Source of the DNA: CAYUMU01 sp964445985
GTDB taxonomy: Bacteria > Planctomycetota > Planctomycetia > Pirellulales > S012-138
NCBI GenBank assembly: GCA_964445985.1
Contig: CAYUMU010000068.1
Span: forward strand, 1 to 40,812
Reading direction: 5' to 3'
Length of the DNA: 40,812 nucleotides
Shown here piece after piece: positions 23,081 to 31,199 of the stretch. A model generated the notes under the pieces. The model saw only the letters and a program-made list of their open reading frames with translations, searched no databases and was not told the origin of the DNA. Position 1 is the first letter of the stretch; each line of letters begins with the position of its first letter. A program made the position numbers and the translations under genes.

Positions 23081-24514
23081 TTGGAAATACCGGAAAAACC
23101 CGCGGACGGCGTCGAAACTTCGCACGGGCTCCGCGTTTCGCGCCGCATTCCGTTGCACACCAAGATCATGATTGGGTTGGCCACGGGGGCGGTGCTGGGG
23201 CTGGCGGCGAACATGCTCAGCACGCGGGTGGGCGTTGACAACAGCGGGAACGGCCTGGCCGATTGGCTCGACACGCTCGTGTATTGGGTGGAGCCGGGCG
23301 GCAAAATTTTCTTGCGGCTGATGTTCATGGTGGTGCTGCCGCTGGTGTTTTCGGCGCTGTCGCTGGCGGTCGTGGAAATCGGCGACCTGCGAAAGTTGGG
23401 CCGCATGGGGCTGCGCACCTTGGGATATACGACCATCCTCTCGGGAGCCGCGGTAGGAATTGGGTTGCTGCTGGTGAACACGGTGGAGCCGGGCAAATCG
23501 CTTCCCACCGAGCTGCGCGATCGGATTATCCAACAAGAAGCCCAGGCGACGGAGGGGAAGGTCGAACAGGCGGCCAAGGCCAAACCCCTCCGCGAGATGC
23601 TGGTGAATCTCATTCCAGAGAACCCCCTGCAAGAAATGGTCGGCGCCCTGGACGGCAGTTCCAAAGGCAACGGCATGCTCGCGGTGATGGTGTTTTCGCT
23701 CATCTTGGGCATGGCCATCAGCGTTCAGCCCGAAAGATGCACCGGCTTGATCGGTTGGCTGGAGGGTTGGAATGCCGTGGCGATGACCGTGATTGCGTTC
23801 ACCATGCGTCTGGCGCCGGTTGGCGCCGGGTGCCTGGTATTTGTCGTGACGGCGCAGCTTGGTTTCCCGGTTTTGCAAACGCTGGCCTGGTTTGTGGGAA
23901 CGTGTCTGGCCGGCTTGGCGCTGCAGCAATTTGGCGTCTATAGCGTGATTCTGGTATTTTTCGCGCGCAAGAGCCCCCTGGCATTTTTTCGCGAGGTTCG
24001 GGAGGCGATGCTGGTTGCCTTTGGAACGAGCTCGTCGAACGCCACGTTGCCCACGGCCATCAAGGTGGCGATCGACGATCTCAAGCTTCCGCCCCGCGTG
24101 GCGAACTTCGTGCTGACCGTGGGCGCGACGGGAAACCAGAACGGCACGGCCTTGTTTGAGGGGTTCGTGGTGCTGTTTCTCGCCCAGGTGATGGGCGTTA
24201 CCTTGTCGCTGGACCAACAATTGACCGTGGTGTTGATGTCCGTGCTGGCCGGCATTGGCACGGCCGGCGTGCCGGGCGGGTCCATCCCCCTGATCGTGGT
24301 GGTGATGCAATCCGTGGGAATTCCGGCCGAAGCCATTGGGATTGTGTTTGGCGTCGATCGAGTGCTCGACATGGCGCGCACCGTCGTCAACGTGACGGGC
24401 GACCTGGTCGTCGCCCAGTGCGTGGCGCACAAAGAAGCAAAGTCGCCCACCGAGCCCCAGCCCGATGCTGAACCCGAGCCTGCAACGGTCGGGGATCCGA
24501 CAGACGCTGCCTAG
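23081..24514 (+). CDS. dicarboxylate/amino acid:cation symporter (DAACS family)
   Basis: Inner-membrane Na+- or H+-coupled carrier of dicarboxylates or acidic/neutral amino acids. Multiple membrane segments and the two re-entrant hairpins are visible: the serine-rich TSSSNATLP (316-324), GATGNQNGTALFEG near 348-361, GTAGVPGGSIPL near 393-404, and the last helix with VLDMARTVVNVTGD (428-441) holding Asp430, Arg433, Asn437 and Asp441. Most family members have NMDGT where this one has NQNGT (352-356), losing an Asp that binds Na+ in GltPh. A 50-residue polar insert lies near 135-195. The start is a TTG at 23081; the first in-frame ATG lies inside the first helix and seems too late. The C-terminus has a Pro/Glu-rich tail. 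Confidence 0.9.
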   Translation: MEIPEKPADGVETSHGLRVSRRIPLHTKIMIGLATGAVLGLAANMLSTRVGVDNSGNGLADWLDTLVYWVEPGGKIFLRLMFMVVLPLVFSALSLAVVEIGDLRKLGRMGLRTLGYTTILSGAAVGIGLLLVNTVEPGKSLPTELRDRIIQQEAQATEGKVEQAAKAKPLREMLVNLIPENPLQEMVGALDGSSKGNGMLAVMVFSLILGMAISVQPERCTGLIGWLEGWNAVAMTVIAFTMRLAPVGAGCLVFVVTAQLGFPVLQTLAWFVGTCLAGLALQQFGVYSVILVFFARKSPLAFFREVREAMLVAFGTSSSNATLPTAIKVAIDDLKLPPRVANFVLTVGATGNQNGTALFEGFVVLFLAQVMGVTLSLDQQLTVVLMSVLAGIGTAGVPGGSIPLIVVVMQSVGIPAEAIGIVFGVDRVLDMARTVVNVTGDLVVAQCVAHKEAKSPTEPQPDAEPEPATVGDPTDAA

Positions 24515-24681
24515 GGTTTTATCGGCCGTGGAATGCCACGAAAGAGGGTGCCACTTTGCCTGTGTACACGGGCGGTCAATCCAACGCCCCGCTTAGCATG
24601 CCACTCAACCGTGGAAACCTGCTTGATTAGCCTGATGCCGCCTTGAATGACGAGGTTGCTGCCGCTCGATAGGCGAAAAAG

Positions 24682-25104
24682 ATGGATGCCCTCGATATCC
24701 GTGAAAAGTTGGCGACAGCCATCGAAGCCTACCTGGATGGCAAGATCGACAATGGCGTTCTCGACACCACGCTCAGCGAGAAGGATATTCGCAGCGACGT
24801 TACCTGCGGGGAGATCGCCGGTGAAATGTTGTTCTTTCTGAGTGATTTCTGTCATCACAAGAATGAAGGAGCGTATCAGATTGGGGAAGAGGTCGAGCAG
24901 GCTATCCGGCGATGGGTCTATCTGCTGCGAACAGGTTGGCAATGGTCTCCGAGCCGAAAGGACTCAACCCGCTTTGGGCTGCGGGGACTCTTTGACCTGC
25001 TTCGGTCCAACCTCTGCACCAAGTCCCGTCTTGACGGCAATCTGCACTGGCCACTCGCCGGCCCACAAGCATGGTCGGACTGGACGAGCAAAGCGAACCG
25101 ATAG
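24682..25104 (+). CDS. small acidic alpha-helical protein, unknown
   Basis: I do not recognise a family. The first 95 residues look like a real protein: mostly helical, acidic, with MDALDIREKLATAIEAYLDG and FLSDFCHHKNEGAYQIGEE, then IRRWVYLLRTGWQW. The last 45 residues are basic and look less protein-like, so a late frameshift or a different end is possible. It is a lone gene between the symporter and leuD, which runs in the opposite direction and ends 27 bases away. The ribosome site is weak. The gap 24515-24681 holds nothing recognisable. An overlapping reverse frame (24511-24942) seems less likely. Confidence 0.5.
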   Translation: MDALDIREKLATAIEAYLDGKIDNGVLDTTLSEKDIRSDVTCGEIAGEMLFFLSDFCHHKNEGAYQIGEEVEQAIRRWVYLLRTGWQWSPSRKDSTRFGLRGLFDLLRSNLCTKSRLDGNLHWPLAGPQAWSDWTSKANR

Positions 25105-25130
25105 TACTGGCTTTGCTCAGTTGCCACCGT

Positions 25131-25742
25131 TTACTTGAACGTGGGAGCCGCCATGCCGTGCTGCAGTTCATAGGCTTCAATCTTGTCGGCGTGTTGCAGC
25201 GTCAGGCCGATGTCGTCGAGGCCGTTGAGCAGGCAGTGCCGGCGGAAGGGGTCGACCTCGAACGGCAGCTTGAGCCCATGCTCGTCGCGAATCTCGCAGG
25301 CGGTGAGATCGACGGTGAGCTGGTAGCCGGGATGGTATTTTTCGGCCCTGGCAAACAGGTCATCGATCTGGGCTTCCGTAAGCTTGACCGGCAGCAGGCC
25401 GTTCTTGAAGCAGTTGTTGTAGAAGATGTCGGCGAAGCTCGGGGCCAGGATCGACTTGAAGCCGTAATCGTCCAAAGCCCAAGGGGCATGCTCGCGGCTC
25501 GAGCCGCAGCCAAAGTTCCGGCGGGTCAGCAAAATGCTGGCCCCGCGCAGCTCGGGCTGGTTGAGCTCGAAGTCGGGGTTGTCGGAGCCGTCTTCGTTGA
25601 ACCGCCAGTCGAAGAACAGGTACTGGCCGAAGCCGGTTCGCTCGATCCGCTTGAGGAACTGCTTGGGAATGATCTGGTCGGTGTCCACGTCCACGCGATC
25701 GAGCGGGGCGACCAGGCCGGTATGCACGGTGAAGGGATTCAT
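25131..25742 (-). CDS. leuD: 3-isopropylmalate dehydratase small subunit LeuD
   Basis: The swivel-domain subunit that, with the Fe-S subunit LeuC, isomerises 2- to 3-isopropylmalate in leucine synthesis. Seen: MNPFTVHTGLVAPLDRVDVD, DTDQIIPKQFLKRI near 20-33, FNCGSS-type motif here NFGCGSSREHAPWAL near 77-91, and FADIFYNNCFKNGLLPV near 103-119. Length 203 is normal. No leuC is in the window, so the two subunits are encoded apart. ilvE lies 157 bases upstream on the same strand, another branched-chain amino acid gene, but an inverted repeat separates them. Confidence 0.95.
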   Translation of the reverse strand: MNPFTVHTGLVAPLDRVDVDTDQIIPKQFLKRIERTGFGQYLFFDWRFNEDGSDNPDFELNQPELRGASILLTRRNFGCGSSREHAPWALDDYGFKSILAPSFADIFYNNCFKNGLLPVKLTEAQIDDLFARAEKYHPGYQLTVDLTACEIRDEHGLKLPFEVDPFRRHCLLNGLDDIGLTLQHADKIEAYELQHGMAAPTFK

Positions 25743-25825
25743 GGGCGGACTTGCTCAGTAATGGAAAAAGCCCACGGGGGGTGGGCGGGGATATCTGGAA
25801 TTGTGGAGCCGTATCCGTTTTCTGG

Positions 25826-25867
25826 ATTCCCGCCCCCCGTCTTCACGAGGGCAGGCTTCGCGGGAAT
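25826..25867. repeat. inverted repeat between ilvE and leuD
   Basis: Arms ATTCCCGC (25826-25833) and GCGGGAAT (25860-25867), continuing GACGGG on the right. This ATTCCCGC...GCGGGAATGACGG pattern is a common bacterial intergenic palindrome. On the minus strand it stands between ilvE and leuD and could act on their shared message. Confidence 0.5.
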
Positions 25868-25899
25868 GACGGGCGATGGATGTTCGGCAAAAGGGATGG

Positions 25900-26760
25900 T
25901 TACCCGCCGCGGGCCAAGCGGTGAAACCGTTCTTTCAAATCGCGGGTCACGGGGCCAGGCGTGCCCGACCCGATGGCGCGGTTATCGACCTTGACCACCG
26001 GCACCACTTCGGCCGCCGTGCCGGTCAAAAAGCATTCGTCGGCCACGTACACATCGTACCGCGTGAGGGGGCCTTCGGTCACCTGGCGGCCCGATTCCCG
26101 GGCGACCTCGATCACGGCGTCGCGGGTAATCCCGCCGAGGATGCCGGCATCGAGCGAGGGCGTGTATAGCTGGTTGTCTCGCACCAAGAAGATATTGTCG
26201 CCGGTACACTCGGCCACTTCGCCCTTGGTGTTGAGCATCAGGGCTTCCACGCAGCCGGCCTTCAGGCCTTCGATCTTGGCCAGAATGTTGTTCAGGTAGT
26301 TGAGCGATTTGATGCGCGGACTGAGCGCCGCCGGGTGGTTGCGAATGGTGCTGGCGGTGACGATCTCCAACCCCTGCTCGTAAAACTCAGCGGGGTACAG
26401 CGAGATTTTGTCGGCGATGATAATGACCTGGGGGTCGGCGGTGCGGTTGGGGTCGAGCCCCAGCGTGCCAGCGCCGCGGGTTACCACCAAGCGAATGTAG
26501 CCCTCGGTAAGCTTGTTGGCGGCGACCGTATCGTTCACCGCTTTGGCCATTTGGGCCGGGGTAATCGGGATCACCAGCCAGATGGCCTTGGCCGAATCGT
26601 AGAGTCGCTCGAGGTGCTCTTCCAACCGGAAAACGCGGCTGTTGTAGATCCGCATGCCTTCGAACACGCCGTCGCCGTACAGCAGGCCGTGGTCGTAAAC
26701 GCTCACTTTGGCGTCTTCTTTGGCGAAGAGCGTGCCGTTGATATAGACCTGGGGAGACAT
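25900..26760 (-). CDS. ilvE: branched-chain amino acid aminotransferase
   Basis: PLP-dependent fold-type IV aminotransferase; makes Leu, Ile and Val from their 2-oxo acids. Seen: VYINGTLFAKEDAKVSVYDHG, the family opening; LYGDGVFEGMRIYN near 27-40; the PLP lysine in RIKSLNYLNNILAKIE near 148-163; EALMLNTKGEVAECTGDNIF near 172-191; GITRDAVIEVAR; and DECFLTGTAAEVVPVVKVDNR near 242-262. Length 286 is normal. D-amino acid aminotransferase and ADC lyase share the fold, but the EALMLN..G.V.E.T..NIF and TGTAAEV motifs favour IlvE. The ATG at 26760 begins at the first conserved strand. Confidence 0.92.
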   Translation of the reverse strand: MSPQVYINGTLFAKEDAKVSVYDHGLLYGDGVFEGMRIYNSRVFRLEEHLERLYDSAKAIWLVIPITPAQMAKAVNDTVAANKLTEGYIRLVVTRGAGTLGLDPNRTADPQVIIIADKISLYPAEFYEQGLEIVTASTIRNHPAALSPRIKSLNYLNNILAKIEGLKAGCVEALMLNTKGEVAECTGDNIFLVRDNQLYTPSLDAGILGGITRDAVIEVARESGRQVTEGPLTRYDVYVADECFLTGTAAEVVPVVKVDNRAIGSGTPGPVTRDLKERFHRLARGG

Positions 26761-26882
26761 GGCTTTAAGCGTGCGGCTTTCCAGTGGAGCGGGGGTAGGC
26801 TCGGCGCGAAGAACACGTTGCGCCGCGAATCGCCCTAAGGGGCAAGCGGAATCGAGCCCCCGCGCCCAAAGCGGCGTGCCCG

Positions 26883-27665
26883 CTAGCTCTCCACTTGGCC
26901 ATCGACCAGTTGCACCACGCGATCCGCCTGCGAAGCGATGGCGGTGTCGTGGGTCACCATGACTATAGTGAGGTTGGCCTGGGTGTTCAAGGAGCGGAGC
27001 AGGTCCATGATTCCTTGCCCTGTATGACCATCGAGATTGCCCGTGGGTTCGTCCGCCAGCAACAATTCTGGCTCCGCGGCCAAGGCCCTGGCAATGGCGG
27101 CCCGCTGCATTTCACCGCCAGAAAGCTCGCGCGGGCGGTGCTTGAGCCGGTGCCCTAGCCCCACGGTTTCCAACAACTCGGTGGCCCGGGCCACCAGCTT
27201 GCGTTTTTGCAGCCGATACCGCCAAAAACCGTGCGAGATCATCAGCGGCGCCAGCACGTTCTCCAGCGCGGTCAGTTCTGGCAGCAGGTGGTAAAACTGG
27301 AAGATCATGCCCAGCCGACCGTTCCGCAGGTTATCGCGTTGGCGGACGGGCAGGTTGTCGATGCGGCGGCCGTCGAACCACAATTCACCATTGTCGGGCC
27401 GGTCGAGCGTGGCCATCAGGTGCAGCAGCGTGCTTTTGCCCGAGCCGCTTTGGCCAATGATCGAAACCAGCTCGCCGCGGCGGACTTCCAAATTCACGCC
27501 CCGCAGCACGGGGATTTCGTGCTTGCCTTTGCGATAGGCCTTGCTCAGGTTGATCACCTGCATCATCGCGGCCGAGGCCGGCAAGGAAGCTGCCATGGAT
27601 TCCGAAGGTTGCGGTTTGGAGCGGGCTCGGGCCGAAGTCGCGGGGATTACCGAGGTATCACTCAT
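26883..27665 (-). CDS. lolD: LolD-like ABC transporter ATP-binding protein
   Basis: ATPase that would power release of lipoproteins from the inner membrane, or a related MacB-type export task, with the permease encoded just before it. Seen: Walker A GQSGSGKST (71-79), FQFYHLLPELTALENV near 122-137 (the LolD-type Q-loop), signature LSGGE (181-185), Walker B LLLADEP (201-207) and the switch His in VMVTHD near 243-248. The ATG at 27665 overlaps the permease stop by 8 bases, indicating translational coupling. The first 33 residues are Ser/Pro/Ala-rich and not part of the fold; an internal ATG at about residue 34 could be the true start. Confidence 0.88.
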   Translation of the reverse strand: MSDTSVIPATSARARSKPQPSESMAASLPASAAMMQVINLSKAYRKGKHEIPVLRGVNLEVRRGELVSIIGQSGSGKSTLLHLMATLDRPDNGELWFDGRRIDNLPVRQRDNLRNGRLGMIFQFYHLLPELTALENVLAPLMISHGFWRYRLQKRKLVARATELLETVGLGHRLKHRPRELSGGEMQRAAIARALAAEPELLLADEPTGNLDGHTGQGIMDLLRSLNTQANLTIVMVTHDTAIASQADRVVQLVDGQVES

Positions 27666-29208
27666 AGCGCAGGGCCTCCACCGGGTGCAGCCGGGCCGCT
27701 CGGAGCGCCGGCAAAACGCTGGCCGCCACGGCAATGCCCAAGGCGCCCGCCACAATCCAAGCCACCGTGAACGGGTTCACGCTGGTGGGGATTTCGTAGA
27801 AGTAATAAATGGTCGGGTCGAACACCGTTTGCCCGGTGATCGCGCCCAGCCAGATGCGAATCTCGTTGATGTACCGCACGAACAGCAGCCCCATCACCAG
27901 CCCCGCCCCGGCGCCCACCATTCCCAGCGACAGCCCATAGCTGAGGAAGATGCCCATGATGCCCGAGCGATGGGCTCCCAGCGATTTGAGGATGCCAATG
28001 TCCTTGGTCTTCTCGACCACGATCATGAAGAAGATCGCCAAAATGCCGAAGCCCGCCACGGCGATGATCAAAAACAGCAACATATTGAGGATGGCCGTTT
28101 CCATTTCAACCGCCGCCAGCAACGCGCCTTGCTTGTCGCGCCAGGTAGCCACCGAATAAAACTGCGGCGGAAAGGCGGCCTGAAGCTTGTCGCGAACCGC
28201 GGCGCCGCGGTCGCCATCTTTCAAGCGAATTTGAATGGAGGTCACAAACGTGACGCCGCTATCGCGGTCGAACATGCCGCGCAGTTCTTGTAGTTTTTCG
28301 AGCGGCACGAACACAAAGCTGCTGTCGTACTCGCTCATTTTGCTTTCGTAGAGATCGACCACGGTAAAGGTGTCGGAAATGCCCTTGGGCGGCATGCCGG
28401 CCGTGGGGAAGGTGAGCTGGATATCGTCGCCCGGCATCACCAGAAAGTTTTCGGTGTCGTTCTTGCGATAGCTGATCATGCCAATGCCCAGCACGCAGCC
28501 AGCATGCGGCGTGTCGCCTGGGTCGCGGGGGGCGGTGGGATCGGGGCCAGCTTCTTTCTCGCGGGCAGAAAATGGATCGACCGCGCGATCGGGGGCCACG
28601 GAGAAGGGATCGATGGGGGCCGTGGGATCGCTTTCGCTGGGCGCATCCAAGCGTTGTTCCCAGCGCTGGTGCATTTGGGCCATGTTGCGGCGGCGGATTC
28701 TGCCGGCCATTTCCATGCCCATGCGCACGGGGGCCTCTGCGCCGCCGTGGCGATCGTGGAGGTCGTAGCCCGACTCTTGCAGTTCAAAGCGAAACTTTTC
28801 GCGATGAGCCGAGTGCTGGAGATACTCTTGAAACCGGCTGGCGTAGGCGTCGGCGTCGCGCGGGATGCCGACCAGTTGCACCGCGCGGGTATTCCATTCG
28901 CCGTGCAGTTGGAACGACAGCATCGCTGGCACGGCGACCGTGGCCGTCATGGTTTCGATCTCGTCGCCGGCCACCTTCATGATTTCGCGCATGTGAAAGT
29001 CGGGGTCGCGAAAGCCGTTGAAGCTGCGGGCTTCCACCGACACATCGGACAGAATGGCTTTGATGCGGTCTTGCATTTCGTGCGAAAAACCAGCCATCAC
29101 GGCATTCACCACAATCATGGTGGCCACGCCCAGGGTCACGCTCACGATGGAAGCCAACGCAATCCAGCGGGTGCGCAAGTAGCGCCAGCAAAGCAAAAAC
29201 TTATACAT
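27658..29208 (-). CDS. LolC/LolE-like ABC transporter permease with a low-complexity insert
   Basis: Inner-membrane permease of the FtsX/MacB-like fold: one N-terminal helix near 15-40 (IVSVTLGVATMIVVNAVMAG), a large periplasmic domain, then three helices in the C-terminal part (ILNMLLFLIIAVAGFGILAI near 385; GIFLSYGLSLGMVGAGAGLV; TVAWIVAGALGIAVAASVLP), ending RLHPVEALRYE as in LolC/LolE. At 516 residues it is about 100 longer than usual. Residues 189-233 of the periplasmic domain are rich in Asp, Pro and Ala, with DPTAP and DPFS each seen twice, and look like an added linker. It overlaps the ATPase gene by 8 bases. Only one permease is present, so a homodimer is likely. Confidence 0.87.
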   Translation of the reverse strand: MYKFLLCWRYLRTRWIALASIVSVTLGVATMIVVNAVMAGFSHEMQDRIKAILSDVSVEARSFNGFRDPDFHMREIMKVAGDEIETMTATVAVPAMLSFQLHGEWNTRAVQLVGIPRDADAYASRFQEYLQHSAHREKFRFELQESGYDLHDRHGGAEAPVRMGMEMAGRIRRRNMAQMHQRWEQRLDAPSESDPTAPIDPFSVAPDRAVDPFSAREKEAGPDPTAPRDPGDTPHAGCVLGIGMISYRKNDTENFLVMPGDDIQLTFPTAGMPPKGISDTFTVVDLYESKMSEYDSSFVFVPLEKLQELRGMFDRDSGVTFVTSIQIRLKDGDRGAAVRDKLQAAFPPQFYSVATWRDKQGALLAAVEMETAILNMLLFLIIAVAGFGILAIFFMIVVEKTKDIGILKSLGAHRSGIMGIFLSYGLSLGMVGAGAGLVMGLLFVRYINEIRIWLGAITGQTVFDPTIYYFYEIPTSVNPFTVAWIVAGALGIAVAASVLPALRAARLHPVEALRYE

Positions 29209-29320
29209 AGCAGTGAGGCCAATCCCTCAAAGTGAAAATGCGCGACAATGACAGCGGTCTTGTTACCCCTTCAGGCAAGTTATTGGCAATACCGGTTTGC
29301 GCCGCGGCGGCGCTATTCTC

Positions 29321-29376
29321 AACCCGACGCGTTAACGAGGGACGCTTGTGGATCTCCCTCGCTAACGCGTCGGGTT
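29321..29376. repeat. 22-base-arm palindrome (intergenic hairpin)
   Basis: Arms 29321-29342 and 29355-29376 match over 22 positions with one T/C difference that still allows a G.T pair; the loop is 12 bases. The outer part reads AACCCGACGCGTTAACG on the left. It lies in the 402-base region (29209-29610) between the divergent permease gene and the Cys-rich protein gene. It has no T-run, so a repeat-type element is more likely than a terminator. Confidence 0.75.
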
Positions 29377-29437
29377 ACGAATCAACCGCGGCTCGCCATC
29401 ATCGCAATTCCTCTCTTCACTTCTCTTCAACTCCGCG

Positions 29438-29463
29438 CTCCGAATTCCGCTCTCCGAATTCCG
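29438..29463. repeat. two close copies of CTCCGAATTCCG
   Basis: Copies at 29438-29449 and 29452-29463; a third lies at 35033-35044, followed by looser copies up to about 35063. Each site is close to a gene end or start. This is a short unstable-looking repeat; no function is visible. Confidence 0.5.
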
Positions 29464-29610
29464 CACTAGCTCCACGCTCTTGGCCAAGTCGGCCCAGCCA
29501 CGGGAGCGGCAGGAAAATTGGCAGGGAATCCCCAAGTTCGGGTTGCCCCCATTAAGGTTACCCGCTAGAAGCCCCATCACCTTTCCCTGCTTGTTTTTCA
29601 GGTCGTTGCC

Positions 29611-31116
29611 ATGCCGCGCCGCGTGCTATCACGCTCTGAGGCTGCCTGCGCTGCCGTTTTTGCGGTGCTGCTAGCCATTGCGCCCTGGGCGATGGCCCAG
29701 GAGACGCCTCCACCCGCTCCGCTAGGTGAAACGCCCATCCGGCTGTTCGACGAACTTTCTCGCGAGGTCTCGCGAACTTCCGACGCCCTGTTCTTGCCGG
29801 GGCAGGCGCTCGCTTCGCCTGACATCGAAGCGGCTTCCGCGGCAGCCGACGACGACAATCCCCACGCCGAGCCGCGCTTGATGGCGGTCGATGCTTCAAA
29901 CGCCTCTCCCATGCAGACAGTTCCCCCCCGCTATCCGGCCGCTTCATCGGGCCCGATGATGGATCAAGACGTGCTGCCGGCGGCCGCTTATGGCGACCGT
30001 TCGGCGCTCTCGAGCGCCACCACTCCCCAATACCGCCTGGCCCGCGATGTGAAGCAAGAAGAACTGCCAGCACCCGGCGGCATCGAACAGGCATTTCCTG
30101 GTGGCGAGATTATTTTGACCGAGCAACCAGGACTGATGGGCGCGGCCTGCTTCGATTGCCCCAGTTGCGGCGGGCCAGGCTGCGTGCCCGGCCGCACGCG
30201 GTGCTGCTCCGCCTGCAACGCCAAGACGCGCTGGGGACGGTTCTGGTGCGCCATGTACGAAACCATTTGCTGCCCCGATCCCTGCTGGGATCCCTCGTAC
30301 TTACCGCTCGCCGACTCGGCATTCTTTGTGCCGACCGCCCGACCCACCACCACCGCCCGCTACCGCTGGGATGCCGGCTACAACCTGGTCTACCCCGACC
30401 GGGCCGAATGGTTTTGGGCTCAAGACAACGGCTCGGGCCTCGGACCGCAACCGGTCTCGCCCTACCAGGGCGAGCCGAGCGTCGATTACGACGAGCTCAG
30501 CATGTACGTGGAAACGGCCATCAAGGGCTTCGCGCTCACCGTCGAAACGCCCTATCGCTCGGTCGACCCCTTCACCGGCGGCGTTCAGGCTGGCTTCGGC
30601 GATATCATCATCGGCACCAAAAGCCTGATCTTCGATCGCGAACTGTTCCAAATCGCCTTTCAGTTCCGCACCTTCGTTCCCTCAGGCAAAGCCCTCGAGG
30701 GCCTCGGCGTGGGGCATATTTCGCTCGAGCCTTCGCTGATTGTGGGCTTCAACCTCAGCCCCGCCAGTTACCTTCAAGGCCAAATCGCGCAGTGGATTCC
30801 GCTGGGCGGCGGCTCCTACCAGGGCAGCATTCTCCATTACCACTTCAGCTACAATCACACGCTGCATTACATCCTGCCCGACGTGCCCTTGATCGGAACC
30901 CTGGAGGCCAACGGCTGGTCGTTCCAAGACGGCTCGTACACCGACCCGGTGCTAGGCACGCTACCCGCCAACGACCACACCTACCTTAGCGCGGCGGTTG
31001 GCCTGCGAATGTTTGTGTGCGAATGGCTCGACGCCGGCGCCGCGGCCAACTTCGCCATCGGCAGCCCCAACTGGGCCGAGCAACTGTACCGCCTGGAATG
31101 CCGCGTGCGGTTCTAA
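29611..31116 (+). CDS. exported outer-membrane beta-barrel-like protein with a Cys-rich segment
   Basis: No named family recognised beyond the general planctomycete type. A signal peptide spans residues 1-29 (ending AMAQ). A disordered Pro/Ser/Ala stretch follows to about 175, then a segment with 11 Cys between 180 and 225 (CFDCPSCGGPGC and RCCSACNAKTRWGRFWC, then CC..PCW). From about 245 onward, alternating strands rich in Tyr, Phe and Gly run to a last residue Phe (RLECRVRF), as in outer-membrane barrels. The Cys-rich part may bind metal or cross-link through disulphides outside the cell; the barrel may be a porin or anchor. It is transcribed alone and converges on the DUF1549 gene. Confidence 0.8.
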   Translation: MPRRVLSRSEAACAAVFAVLLAIAPWAMAQETPPPAPLGETPIRLFDELSREVSRTSDALFLPGQALASPDIEAASAAADDDNPHAEPRLMAVDASNASPMQTVPPRYPAASSGPMMDQDVLPAAAYGDRSALSSATTPQYRLARDVKQEELPAPGGIEQAFPGGEIILTEQPGLMGAACFDCPSCGGPGCVPGRTRCCSACNAKTRWGRFWCAMYETICCPDPCWDPSYLPLADSAFFVPTARPTTTARYRWDAGYNLVYPDRAEWFWAQDNGSGLGPQPVSPYQGEPSVDYDELSMYVETAIKGFALTVETPYRSVDPFTGGVQAGFGDIIIGTKSLIFDRELFQIAFQFRTFVPSGKALEGLGVGHISLEPSLIVGFNLSPASYLQGQIAQWIPLGGGSYQGSILHYHFSYNHTLHYILPDVPLIGTLEANGWSFQDGSYTDPVLGTLPANDHTYLSAAVGLRMFVCEWLDAGAAANFAIGSPNWAEQLYRLECRVRF

Positions 31117-31131
31117 CTCCATTGTTTTCAT

Positions 31132-31182
31132 CCCGAAGGGATTCCAGCCCGTAGCCAGGGGTGAGCGCGGCGACACCCCTGG
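31132..31182. repeat. two-hairpin repeat family H, copy A
   Basis: Hairpin 1: CCC-GAA-GGG (31132-31140). After 14 bases comes hairpin 2: CCAGGGGT (31155-31162), a loop with GAGCGC and GCGAC, and ACCCCTGG (31175-31182). Copy B (40433-40487) has the same spacing but altered, still paired stems. It lies between the ends of two convergent genes. Confidence 0.75.
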
Positions 31183-31199
31183 ACAACCTAGTGATTGAA

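Noticed and set aside
23048..24430. Open frame of 460 codons opposite the symporter
   Set aside because: His/Gln/Arg-rich shadow; the symporter motifs are unmistakable.
24511..24942. Minus-strand frame of 143 codons overlapping the small unknown gene
   Set aside because: Less protein-like in composition than the plus-strand frame, and it would end very near the symporter stop; kept only as a weak alternative.
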